Assembly: GCA_937959095.1 (NCBI GenBank)
Contig: CALGLY010000622.1
Coordinates: 1 to 11,703 of the forward strand
DNA length: 11,703 nt
Origin: an uncultured Saprospiraceae bacterium
Lineage (GTDB): Bacteria > Bacteroidota > Bacteroidia > Chitinophagales > Saprospiraceae
Direction of reading: 5' to 3'
The notes under the pieces: generated by a model
The model's database searches: none
What the model was told of the DNA's origin: nothing
Seen by the model: the letters and a program-made list of their open reading frames with translations, nothing else
Made by a program: the position numbers and the translations under genes
Shown: positions 1 through 6,778 of the stretch, in pieces
Layout: every line of letters starts with the position of its first letter
Position numbering within the stretch: position 1 is the stretch's first letter

Positions 1-2320
1 GAATGATTGGATTCTTTCCATAAGGTTTCCAAGAACTACTGGTATAGAATGCTTTTTGATCGCATTTAGCAGCCATAAAAGTGGACCTTGCAGCAAGTTC
101 GATATCGTCATTTTCCAAAGCGATATAGCGCGCTTCTTCGAAGTAGTTTTTTGCCATCGAAACATCAAAATTTTCTCGATTTCCATTGGGCGCATTGATA
201 AGCGGTACCGTATTCGTTTCTCGATGTGAGATGTGAGAATGCAAGGATCTACCACTCCTGAAAAAATCCATTACTTGCCAAGCATGTCCGAAATAAGACA
301 TATTATATAAGCCAATCCCAATATTGTAAAACTTATTGGCGGAACGCTCGTCACCGAGTCGTGCTTCCGAATCTGCTTTCAAAATTTCCTCAATAATTCT
401 TCCTTTATTCATAGGCTTTAACGTCCCGGAAGAATCTATTACCAAAAGTTCGGCATCATCAAAGCATTTTACACAATCATTGATATGTTCCAAGAAAGGG
501 GTAAATGTTCCAAATTCATCCCAATCGGCACGCTTCACTTGCTTGAAGGCATCTAAGGCGCGACGCAGTTGTCCTCGGCTCATCCAATAGGTGCCTTTTA
601 TATTGGCGAGTTCTTTCATGGCTTCGTCTTTGAGTTCGCCTTGTGCTAATTCGCGTTCGAAACGGGTCTTTTCATCTTCATTTTCTATAGTTCCTATTAG
701 GTCTTCTATAATTTTTAAATCGGGATTGTAGCGCAACTCTTGCAGCTTATAGTGCGAACGAAACGATAAGCCCGGGCGATTGGCTTGTTCATACAATTCT
801 GCAATTTTATCATTGAAATAATCCCCAAAATCAGGGTATTTTTCATAGAAGTCATCATCGTGCTTGATATCGTAAAACTCTGCTTCTAGTTCGCTATCAA
901 TATCTTCCTGCTCTGCCACATAGAGCACCCTCGAAAAAGCATTCAACTGATCGCGCAAGGCTTCGTTTTTCACTTTTCGTTCTGCATCTGCGAACGTCTG
1001 TGAAGCCTTGTAATAATCGCCTGCCAAAAACTCCAAATAGCCCTCCGCGATATACCAAAGATTCGGATTTTTGACACGTCTTTCCTGTCGGCATTTCCGA
1101 GCAAATTCTTGCAACTCAATCACATATTGTCCGCGTGCTGCGCGTGGTTTTTTGTGGTAAAGTCGCGATTTTTTGCTGTACGTTCCACCATCTCCTGGTT
1201 GCCCAAGAAGGTCTTCTTCGAGTTTGCGAATTTCGCGCACCAGCAGCAATTCCAGCATTGGGCTTTCAGGATTGAAGGCATAGATATGCCCCATTTCGGT
1301 AGTGGTGCGGCTATTCGCTTGGCATGCCCGAATGGTGTACATGGCAGCGCGTTCCGAATCACTTTTGCACTTTATATAACATTCCTGCCAATCGCGATCA
1401 TCATGCACTAAGAAACTTCGATAAGCCGATTCCCGACGGGTAGGCGCATTTTCAAAAATAATAGTATATAGATAGGAGGCTTCCACATTCAGCCCAAGCC
1501 CCATGAGTGCGCCCGCTTTATGCCCCAAAATCCAATAATAAATCATGCTCTTTTCATAATCTATTTTAGGCAGAAGCTTATCAAAAAAATCTATAGCCGC
1601 CTGATAATCGCCTTTATAATGCGCCAATCGAATAATCTGATAGGCATAGCGTAACTTAACAAAGTGTGACTTGGTGCGACGAAATTTCTTTAAGCCAGCA
1701 TTAATCAAATCGCCCATTTTGCTACTATTTTGAGCAGGGGCAGACCATGCATTACGAGCCACTACATAGGGTTCGCACTGCTTCGCAAAAATCAAATAAT
1801 CTATCGTTTCATGGCAGTCTAGACTTATTAAATAATCAATAAATCCATTCCCTTTCAGTTTGCCATGCAGCACCTTAGTAGTACCTTGTATAAAACTCAA
1901 AGCCGTCTGTAAGGAAGGAATATCTGCATGATAAACCACTTTCCGAATATCCTCTAAAGTTGCAGATTCGCAGACACTTGTTTGCCATGCTTTTAGGTTA
2001 TTTATTTGCTGTCGTTCTACTTCTGTGCCATAGTATTTATAGACTTTATTTTCAAAATTGAAGCGATTATGTCCTACATGCAGCAAGAAAGGAGCTTCCT
2101 TGCAGGCACGTCCTAGAAGATCATCTCCGATGAAGGTATAGCTGTAATTGACATCTAAAGTTGGGCCGCAGCCTTTTGAAATTTGATTGGGTAAGCAGGC
2201 AAGCAATAAGATAGCAGACACTTTAAAAGTGCTTGCTATCTTAGAAAAGCAAATTTTTCTGTGTCTCTGAGTCTTTATGTTCCAACTAAAAATAGTCCAA
2301 AATGACTTCCAACTTTTCAT
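1..2320 (-). CDS. Large helical-repeat lipoprotein, uncharacterised, 3' end cut by window edge
   Basis: Reading the minus strand from the ATG at 2320-2318 gives one uninterrupted frame of 773 codons that runs off base 1, so the C terminus is missing. Residues 34-42 form a short hydrophobic run ending in LLAC (C42), a lipobox, after an unusually long basic n-region of about 33 residues; a CGP motif follows at C51. The mature part is helical and rich in Tyr, Trp, Asp and Lys, with TPR-like patterns such as 'AHYKGDYQAAIDFFDKLLPK' and 'LWYIAEGYLEFLAGDYYKAS'. I recall similar uncharacterised 'ACGG...' lipoproteins of roughly this size in Flavobacteria and relatives; no function is known to me. Its start overlaps the upstream gene by 35 bases in another frame, so the two are probably translationally coupled. 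Location is inferred to be a lipid-anchored periplasmic or outer-membrane scaffold. The open frame is certain, the role is not. Confidence 0.85.
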   Translation of the reverse strand, partial: MKSWKSFWTIFSWNIKTQRHRKICFSKIASTFKVSAILLLACLPNQISKGCGPTLDVNYSYTFIGDDLLGRACKEAPFLLHVGHNRFNFENKVYKYYGTEVERQQINNLKAWQTSVCESATLEDIRKVVYHADIPSLQTALSFIQGTTKVLHGKLKGNGFIDYLISLDCHETIDYLIFAKQCEPYVVARNAWSAPAQNSSKMGDLINAGLKKFRRTKSHFVKLRYAYQIIRLAHYKGDYQAAIDFFDKLLPKIDYEKSMIYYWILGHKAGALMGLGLNVEASYLYTIIFENAPTRRESAYRSFLVHDDRDWQECYIKCKSDSERAAMYTIRACQANSRTTTEMGHIYAFNPESPMLELLLVREIRKLEEDLLGQPGDGGTYSKKSRLYHKKPRAARGQYVIELQEFARKCRQERRVKNPNLWYIAEGYLEFLAGDYYKASQTFADAERKVKNEALRDQLNAFSRVLYVAEQEDIDSELEAEFYDIKHDDDFYEKYPDFGDYFNDKIAELYEQANRPGLSFRSHYKLQELRYNPDLKIIEDLIGTIENEDEKTRFERELAQGELKDEAMKELANIKGTYWMSRGQLRRALDAFKQVKRADWDEFGTFTPFLEHINDCVKCFDDAELLVIDSSGTLKPMNKGRIIEEILKADSEARLGDERSANKFYNIGIGLYNMSYFGHAWQVMDFFRSGRSLHSHISHRETNTVPLINAPNGNRENFDVSMAKNYFEEARYIALENDDIELAARSTFMAAKCDQKAFYTSSSWKPYGKNPII

Positions 2321-3341
2321 ACGGGTGCTGTTGAATGGTTGTCGTATCTAAATGATAAAAGACGATATGCCGCGACTGCATTGGCAATTGTTCTGAAAGT
2401 AGCTGTGTAGTACGAACTAGCTCCATTTCAGAAATAGCTTCCAGCCGAATCAAATCGCCCTCGTACAGGTAATGTCCATTAAGGTACGTACTTTTTATGA
2501 CTTCGTAGCGATTTTTGGCTATCGCCTGAAAGCGCGCACTATCCTGTAAATCTTCCGCTTGAAGATTATTAAAAATTTGAATTAATTCTGCATCTCTAAA
2601 TAATAATCCCCAATGAAAAATGGGCAAAGCCACATCCAAAGCTAAAGGATACTCCTCGAATCGGTCTAGGTATTGCAGCACAATATCCGAATCGAGGATC
2701 GAATTTTCGCTTTTCCAATCGTCTATTTTACCCACATTGTAGCACATTAGCATGCCTCTATCCACAGGTGGTATGCCCGTGCGCTCGAAGAACTTGATTT
2801 GATGGAGACGAATGGTAGCGGTTAGTTTTTTTTCGGGAAAATGCTGCCGCAAAAGGCGCAATAACTCAAAGTATTTCTGCTGCGTATCCCCCGACCAATC
2901 GCAATCAAATTGGACTTCTTGGAAATCAGATAGCGGCAGAATTTGCGCGATTTTTTGTGCGATTTTATCCGCTAAATCAGGCAAATCAGGAGGAGCAATT
3001 TCTAATAACGTCCGATTGGTAATAAAGATCGTCGGCACGATTTCATAGGGACTTATCTCCGACTTTAATTGTAGAATAGCGGTCGGATATGCCTCGCTTT
3101 TCCAGTCTACATCGAAAAATTTGAGGTAGAGTTTTTGTACCTCTAACTGCTGGAGGTAGGTGCTTTCTGCTTCGCTTAAATCGAAAGCTGTTTGCCAATG
3201 ATAGAAGGCAGGACTAATCTTAGTTTCGGTTCGTTGGCAACTCGAAAAAATAACAACAAGTACAGCTAAAATCACTTGGTACGTTATAATAAAACGGGAA
3301 TTATTAGTAGAATTTTTCCATTCTGATAAAAAACTGCGCAT
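2286..3341 (-). CDS. Lipoprotein with a putative TIM-barrel (GH18/DUF3142-like) domain, uncharacterised
   Basis: A 351-residue lipoprotein from the ATG at 3341. The frame stays open up to a TTG at 3407, but the ATG gives a normal signal peptide: a hydrophobic stretch at about 18-32, then FSSC with C35 as the likely lipidated cysteine. The body alternates strands and helices as a barrel would. Landmarks are KFFDVDW (74-80), QFDCDW (144-149), TIRLHQ (176-181), RGMLMCYN (195-202) and LALDVALPIFHWG (233-245). The order resembles the strand-end motifs of GH18 chitinase-like and DUF3142 barrels, but the GH18 catalytic glutamate after the D-x-D is absent (DCDWSGD). I recall near-identical motifs in uncharacterised Bacteroidota proteins. 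It is first in a two-gene unit with the large lipoprotein downstream. A sugar or peptidoglycan ligand is a guess; it could also be a non-catalytic binding protein. Confidence 0.85.
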   Translation of the reverse strand: MRSFLSEWKNSTNNSRFIITYQVILAVLVVIFSSCQRTETKISPAFYHWQTAFDLSEAESTYLQQLEVQKLYLKFFDVDWKSEAYPTAILQLKSEISPYEIVPTIFITNRTLLEIAPPDLPDLADKIAQKIAQILPLSDFQEVQFDCDWSGDTQQKYFELLRLLRQHFPEKKLTATIRLHQIKFFERTGIPPVDRGMLMCYNVGKIDDWKSENSILDSDIVLQYLDRFEEYPLALDVALPIFHWGLLFRDAELIQIFNNLQAEDLQDSARFQAIAKNRYEVIKSTYLNGHYLYEGDLIRLEAISEMELVRTTQLLSEQLPMQSRHIVFYHLDTTTIQQHPYEKLEVILDYF

Positions 3342-3410
3342 ATCTTTTTTATTATTCTCAATAAAACAAGTGAATAATTTATTAGGCAATGTAACACTAT
3401 TCAACAAGGC

Positions 3411-3421
3411 TTCGTATCTTG
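3411..3421 (+). promoter_or_regulatory. Putative -7 promoter element of AraC copy 1
   Basis: TTCGTATCTTG contains a TATCTTG match to the Bacteroidota -7 box TAnnTTTG lacking one T. The same 11 bases occur upstream of AraC copy 2 at 4754-4764. The -33 region is not convincing. Confidence 0.35.
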
Positions 3422-3452
3422 TGTATTCAACTGCTGTTCAACACCCAACTTT

Positions 3453-4586
3453 ATGATTCAAGGCATTACACCAATAAATACAGTTACTAGTATTGGTCTA
3501 TTTTTGGGGCTTACACTTAGTTTGTTTTTATTAGTTAATAAATCCTATAAAAATAAAGCAAATATTTTTTTAGGGCTTCTAGCATTAAATTATACGCTGT
3601 ATATCATACCAGGCTATCTCTATGGTGCTAGATTATTGGAATCATTTCCACATTTCATTCATCTTGGTCCAGTATTAGGTTTTTCAGTCGGTCCACTTAT
3701 TTGGCTCTATGTGGTCGCTTGCACACAAAAAAAATTTCAGATGCGCCCCGTTTTGTGGTTGCATTTCATTCCATTTGTCCTGAATATATTATACAAGCTT
3801 CCTTTTTTGCTTTCTAGTGGGACTTCAAAATATGCGTTTTTTTTAGAATTCTTAGAAACAGGAGACGTTAGAGACTCTACACTAGGAGCTATACATCTAA
3901 GTATTTACTTCGTCCTTGCTTGTCGGGTTATTTTTCGCTATCGAAAACACCTCAATGAAACCTCCTCTTATATTGATGAAGCCTATCATCGTTGGTTGTT
4001 ATTTTTCAGCCTCAATTTGATATTTCCTATTCTTATAATACTCCTTGTTGTTTTTACGGATTACAGATTTATTTCAATAAAAGTGCTTATGTTTTCTTTT
4101 CTTACTTTTCTGCTCGGGCTATACATAGCAGTTCTAGTGAAACCAGAAATTTTCCATAAGTTCCCTAACCGAATGCCTGTGCTAAATACAGCAGAAGAGG
4201 AAAAACAAAAGTATGAGCGTTCTAATTTACAGGAAGCACAAAAAGAAAAACTAGTAGAAAAACTCATTCAATATGTAGAAACCGAAAAACCCTACCAAGA
4301 ACCCGAACTTACCCTTGGCGACCTCTCGAAGCAGGTCAATATTCCATCGCATTATTTATCTCAAATCATTAATGAAAAGATTAATCAATCGTTTCTTGAA
4401 TTTATCAACTCCTATCGAATAGAAGCAGCAAAAAAAATGCTTGCTAGCGATAAGTATGACCACTATACCATCATAGCGGTAGCTTTTGAAGCAGGTTTTA
4501 ATTCAAAAACTGCATTTTATACCGCATTTAAAAAATTTACAGGTGCTACACCTAGTAAATACCGTAAATCATTGCTTGCTAGTTAA
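3453..4586 (+). CDS. Membrane-bound AraC-family transcriptional regulator (copy 1)
   Basis: 377 residues. The N-terminal half has about seven hydrophobic helices (roughly 10-28, 36-53, 70-90, 99-120, 145-163, 181-202, 209-229). A charged linker (230-285, 'AEEEKQKYERSNLQEAQKEK') leads into an AraC/XylS DNA-binding domain at about 286-375. First HTH: LTLGDLSKQVNIPSHYLSQI. Second HTH: AFEAGFNSKTAFYTAFKKFTG, then the TPSKYRKS end, all close to consensus. This 7TM-AraC layout is common in Bacteroidota and suggests a regulator that senses a lipophilic or envelope signal while bound to the inner membrane. It is divergent from the lipoprotein pair (111 bases between starts) and duplicated immediately downstream. 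The ATG is preceded by TTCAACACCCAACTTT, a leader shared with copy 2, which supports this start. Target genes are unknown; family assignment is secure. Confidence 0.93.
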   Translation: MIQGITPINTVTSIGLFLGLTLSLFLLVNKSYKNKANIFLGLLALNYTLYIIPGYLYGARLLESFPHFIHLGPVLGFSVGPLIWLYVVACTQKKFQMRPVLWLHFIPFVLNILYKLPFLLSSGTSKYAFFLEFLETGDVRDSTLGAIHLSIYFVLACRVIFRYRKHLNETSSYIDEAYHRWLLFFSLNLIFPILIILLVVFTDYRFISIKVLMFSFLTFLLGLYIAVLVKPEIFHKFPNRMPVLNTAEEEKQKYERSNLQEAQKEKLVEKLIQYVETEKPYQEPELTLGDLSKQVNIPSHYLSQIINEKINQSFLEFINSYRIEAAKKMLASDKYDHYTIIAVAFEAGFNSKTAFYTAFKKFTGATPSKYRKSLLAS

Positions 4587-4656
4587 CCTAAGTGCTTGGT
4601 TAGCAAACTTGTAGAAGGTAGAGGAATTTTTCATTCTTTATTTTGTCTTTTTGAGA

Positions 4657-4706
4657 TTATTTTTGACTTAAACTCGGTTTTAAAACATAGTTTAAGTCAA
4701 AAATAA
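4657..4706. repeat. Perfect 18-bp inverted repeat between the two AraC genes
   Basis: TTATTTTTGACTTAAACT at 4657-4674 is exactly repeated in inverse at 4689-4706, around a 14-base spacer (4675-4688) that itself contains TTTTAAAA. It is not a usual Rho-independent terminator: the T-rich part is on the 5' arm, the A-rich part on the 3' arm, and no T-tract follows on either strand. It lies 70 bases after the stop of copy 1 and 27 bases upstream of the copy 2 promoter-like element, a position that suits an operator or a cruciform-forming site. Confidence 0.85.
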
Positions 4707-4732
4707 CTGCTATGCTATATCGCGCTTCCCTC

Positions 4733-4764
4733 TTGAGTTTTTTTAAAGAGAATTTCGTATCTTG
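4733..4764 (+). promoter_or_regulatory. Putative Bacteroidota-type promoter of AraC copy 2
   Basis: TTG at 4733-4735 and TATCTTG at 4758-4764 resemble the TTG / TAnnTTTG (-33/-7) consensus, with a 22-base spacer that is slightly long and one T missing in the -7 box. TTCGTATCTTG also occurs 32 bases before copy 1 (3411-3421), which supports a conserved element, though no good -33 box is seen there. The predicted leader is about 50 bases. Confidence 0.4.
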
Positions 4765-4817
4765 ACAACCGCATAATAGGAGTTTTTTTTTAGTACGTCT
4801 ATTCAACACCCAACCTT

Positions 4818-5963
4818 ATGATTCGAGGAATTACACCGCTAAATACAGGCATTAGTGCTGGGATTTTTTTGGGCATCACACTTGGTTTATTTTTATTATT
4901 CCACAAATCTTATAAAAACAAGTCCAATATTTTTTTAGGATTACTTGTCCTGGCTTATACCTTATTCCTAGCAACTCCTTATTTATATGGTGCTAGATTG
5001 TTAGAATCCTTTCCACATATTATTCGAGTTGGAGCAATATTAATTACGGCAGTAGGCCCACTCATTTGGTTTTATGTAGTAGCTTGCACACAGAAGCGAT
5101 TCCAAATGCGCCCTATCCTATGGCTGCACTTTCTTCCTCTTTTAATCAATATCATATACAGTCTTCCTTTTTTACTTTCTAGTGGTCCTGAAAAATATAC
5201 TACATTTTTACAGTTTGTAGAAAAAGGAACTTATGGAGTAAACCCCATAGAGCCTAGTCTGAAGATTATACATCTTAGTGTTTATTTTTTTCTGGCTTGT
5301 CGTGTTATTTTTCGTTATCGAAATCACCTCAATGCAACCTCCTCTTCTATTGATAAAGCCTATCAGCGATGGTTATTGCTTTTTAGCCTCAATTTGATGT
5401 TTCCTATTATTGCATTACTCCTTGTTGTTTTAACCAATTACCAATTCATTTCAGGGAGTATACTTGTATTTTCTTTTTTTGCTTTTATAATTGGGGTGTA
5501 CCTCGCTGTTTTATTTAAACCTGAAATATTTCATACCTTCCCCAATCGAATGCCTGTGATAAATATAGCAGAAGAAGAAAAACAAAAATATGAACGATCT
5601 AACTTGCAAGATGCCCAAAAGGAAAAATTAGTAAAAAAACTAATTCAATACGTAGAAAGCAAAAAGCCCTACCAAGAACCCGAACTCACCCTCGGCGAAC
5701 TCTCAAGGCAAGTGGATATTCCAATCCATTATCTATCTCAAATCATTAATGAAAAAATTAATCAATCCTTCCTCGAATTTATCAACTCTTACCGGGTAGA
5801 AGCGGCAAAAAAAATGCTCTCTAGTGAGAAGTACGACCACTATACCATCATCGCTATTGCTTTCGAAGCAGATTTTAATTCAAAAACTGCATTTTATACC
5901 GCATTTAAAAAATTTACAGACACCACCCCTAGCAAATACCGTAAATCATTGACTAACAAATAG
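4818..5963 (+). CDS. Membrane-bound AraC-family transcriptional regulator (copy 2, paralogue)
   Basis: 381 residues, collinear with the preceding gene along its whole length apart from a four-residue insertion near 140-150 (GTYGVNPIEPSLK). Same seven-helix sensor part, same linker and same C-terminal AraC domain (about 290-379). Differences cluster in the membrane part, for example FLATPYLYG against YIIPGYLYG, which could mean a different ligand. In the second HTH two consensus glycines are changed: FEAG becomes FEAD (D352) and KFTG becomes KFTD (D368), so DNA binding may be altered. The leader TTCAACACCCAACCTT before the ATG matches copy 1. It has its own promoter-like element (4733-4764), so it can probably be transcribed separately. 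A 22-base-pair imperfect inverted repeat follows the stop. A second functional sensor is likelier than a dead copy because the frame is intact. Confidence 0.92.
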   Translation: MIRGITPLNTGISAGIFLGITLGLFLLFHKSYKNKSNIFLGLLVLAYTLFLATPYLYGARLLESFPHIIRVGAILITAVGPLIWFYVVACTQKRFQMRPILWLHFLPLLINIIYSLPFLLSSGPEKYTTFLQFVEKGTYGVNPIEPSLKIIHLSVYFFLACRVIFRYRNHLNATSSSIDKAYQRWLLLFSLNLMFPIIALLLVVLTNYQFISGSILVFSFFAFIIGVYLAVLFKPEIFHTFPNRMPVINIAEEEKQKYERSNLQDAQKEKLVKKLIQYVESKKPYQEPELTLGELSRQVDIPIHYLSQIINEKINQSFLEFINSYRVEAAKKMLSSEKYDHYTIIAIAFEADFNSKTAFYTAFKKFTDTTPSKYRKSLTNK

Positions 5964-5989
5964 TTGAAACAAAATTTCGTATAAGTTTT

Positions 5990-6043
5990 CTTCCGTACCT
6001 ATAAATCCGAACGTCTGTTTTTTCGGATTTATAAATACGGAAG
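5990..6043. repeat. 22-bp imperfect inverted repeat after AraC copy 2
   Basis: The arm at 5990-6011 (CTTCCGTA, CC, TATAAATCCGAA) pairs with 6022-6043 (TTCGGATTTATA, AA, TACGGAAG). Twenty of 22 positions pair, with one 2-base internal mismatch and a 10-base loop (CGTCTGTTTT). No T-tract follows the right arm (TCCGTTTCTATG), so it is a poor intrinsic terminator although it could still stop or protect the AraC transcript. TCCGAAC recurs at 6006-6012 and 6058-6064. It lies 43 bases upstream of the -7 box of the next gene, so it may be a regulator-binding site. Confidence 0.8.
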
Positions 6044-6085
6044 TCCGTTTCTATGAGTCCGAACACCTGAGGATGGATGTTGCCC

Positions 6086-6093
6086 TACATTTG
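6086..6093 (+). promoter_or_regulatory. Putative -7 promoter element for the secreted TonB-C protein
   Basis: TACATTTG is an exact match to the Bacteroidota -7 box TAnnTTTG. It lies 85 bases before the ATG at 6179, giving a predicted leader of about 80 bases. No clear TTG occurs at the -33 distance. The TTG at 6080-6082 is too close to serve. Confidence 0.5.
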
Positions 6094-6178
6094 TAATCGT
6101 AATCAATAGCATACGTTTCGTGCTTATCTATTTTTTACGAAGAAAAAATCTCTTATACACTATAAACATCCATCTATT

Positions 6179-6682
6179 ATGAAATTCTCTAAAGTTATTA
6201 ACACAACGCAAGTACTTAACTTAACAGCAATATTCACTTTAATCTTCTTCGCTAGTAGTACTAATAGTATCGCACAAAATAGCAGCATTGCTTTAGCATA
6301 CGAAAACGCTTCTCCTATAGCTACTACCCTATTAGATACCGATCAAGCAACGAAATCATCAACTACTGCATTCCTTCCTGCTACCGAGCGCGCAGCTTCT
6401 TTCGCTGGTGGTCAAGCTGCCTTAGATGCTTACTTGAATGCTAACATTAATTATCCAGAAATCGCACAGGAATATGGCGTAGAGGGTACAATTAAAATCC
6501 GCTTCAAAGTAATGGCTGGCGGTTCATTAGCTCACTTTTCAGTGAAAGAATCCTTGAATAAAGAATGTGATGAATTAGTACTTAGCGTACTGCAAGCAAT
6601 GCCCAACTGGATTCCAGCTCAACAAGGTATACATAAGGTAGGAATGTGGTGTGAAGTGCCTGTGAAATTCATCCTACAATAA
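6179..6682 (+). CDS. Secreted protein consisting of a TonB C-terminal domain
   Basis: 167 residues. A signal peptide is visible (basic start MKFSK, hydrophobic core about 11-27, likely cleavage after SIAQ at 33). A Ser/Thr/Ala-rich spacer follows (34-72), then a TonB C-terminal-type domain at about 74-167: GGQAALDAYLNANINYPEIA, the hallmark YGVEGTIKIRFKV turn, and a closing WIPAQQG...VPVKFILQ. Unlike a real TonB it has neither a retained N-terminal anchor nor a proline-rich span, so it should be free in the periplasm (or exported) and cannot itself carry proton-motive energy. Such stand-alone TonB_C proteins are common in Bacteroidota and their role is mostly unknown. C130 and C158 could form a disulfide. 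It sits downstream of the AraC pair with its own promoter box. Fold assignment is good; function is open. Confidence 0.9.
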   Translation: MKFSKVINTTQVLNLTAIFTLIFFASSTNSIAQNSSIALAYENASPIATTLLDTDQATKSSTTAFLPATERAASFAGGQAALDAYLNANINYPEIAQEYGVEGTIKIRFKVMAGGSLAHFSVKESLNKECDELVLSVLQAMPNWIPAQQGIHKVGMWCEVPVKFILQ

Positions 6683-6747
6683 GCGAATCGCTCCAAAAAG
6701 ACATTCCTTCTAAGCTGATTTTTTATAAAAATTTAATAAAAAAATAA

Positions 6748-6763
6748 GCCTATTCAATTAGGT
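6748..6763 (+). promoter_or_regulatory. Leader hairpin of first mini-protein gene
   Basis: GCCTA-ttcaat-TAGGT forms a 5-pair stem (one G-U) with a 6-base loop, 15 bases before the ATG and embedded in A-rich sequence. The equivalent hairpin before the second copy has G-C instead of G-U and a changed loop, so the stem is kept while the loop varies. It could be an RNA element controlling translation or a protein-binding site. Confidence 0.45.
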
Positions 6764-6778
6764 ATAAAAAATAGAATC

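Noticed and set aside
336..1411. Several short open frames on both strands inside the left 2.3 kb (for example plus 336-590 and 1109-1411, minus 897-1094 and 1120-1362)
   Set aside because: They lie in other frames of the long minus-strand lipoprotein frame, which stays open from 2320 to base 1, and their translations show no protein-like features.
3339..3407. TTG start at 3407 for the barrel lipoprotein
   Set aside because: It would add 22 residues before the signal peptide. The ATG at 3341 gives a better signal peptide and needs no alternative start codon.
4574..4615. Weak hairpin around the stop of AraC copy 1 (TAACC with GGTTA)
   Set aside because: Only five pairs next to a bulge and no T-tract; not distinguishable from chance.
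4657..6043. The two long inverted repeats after the AraC genes as insertion-sequence or MITE ends
   Set aside because: Their sequences are unrelated, there are no target-site duplications that I can see, and no transposase lies between or near them.
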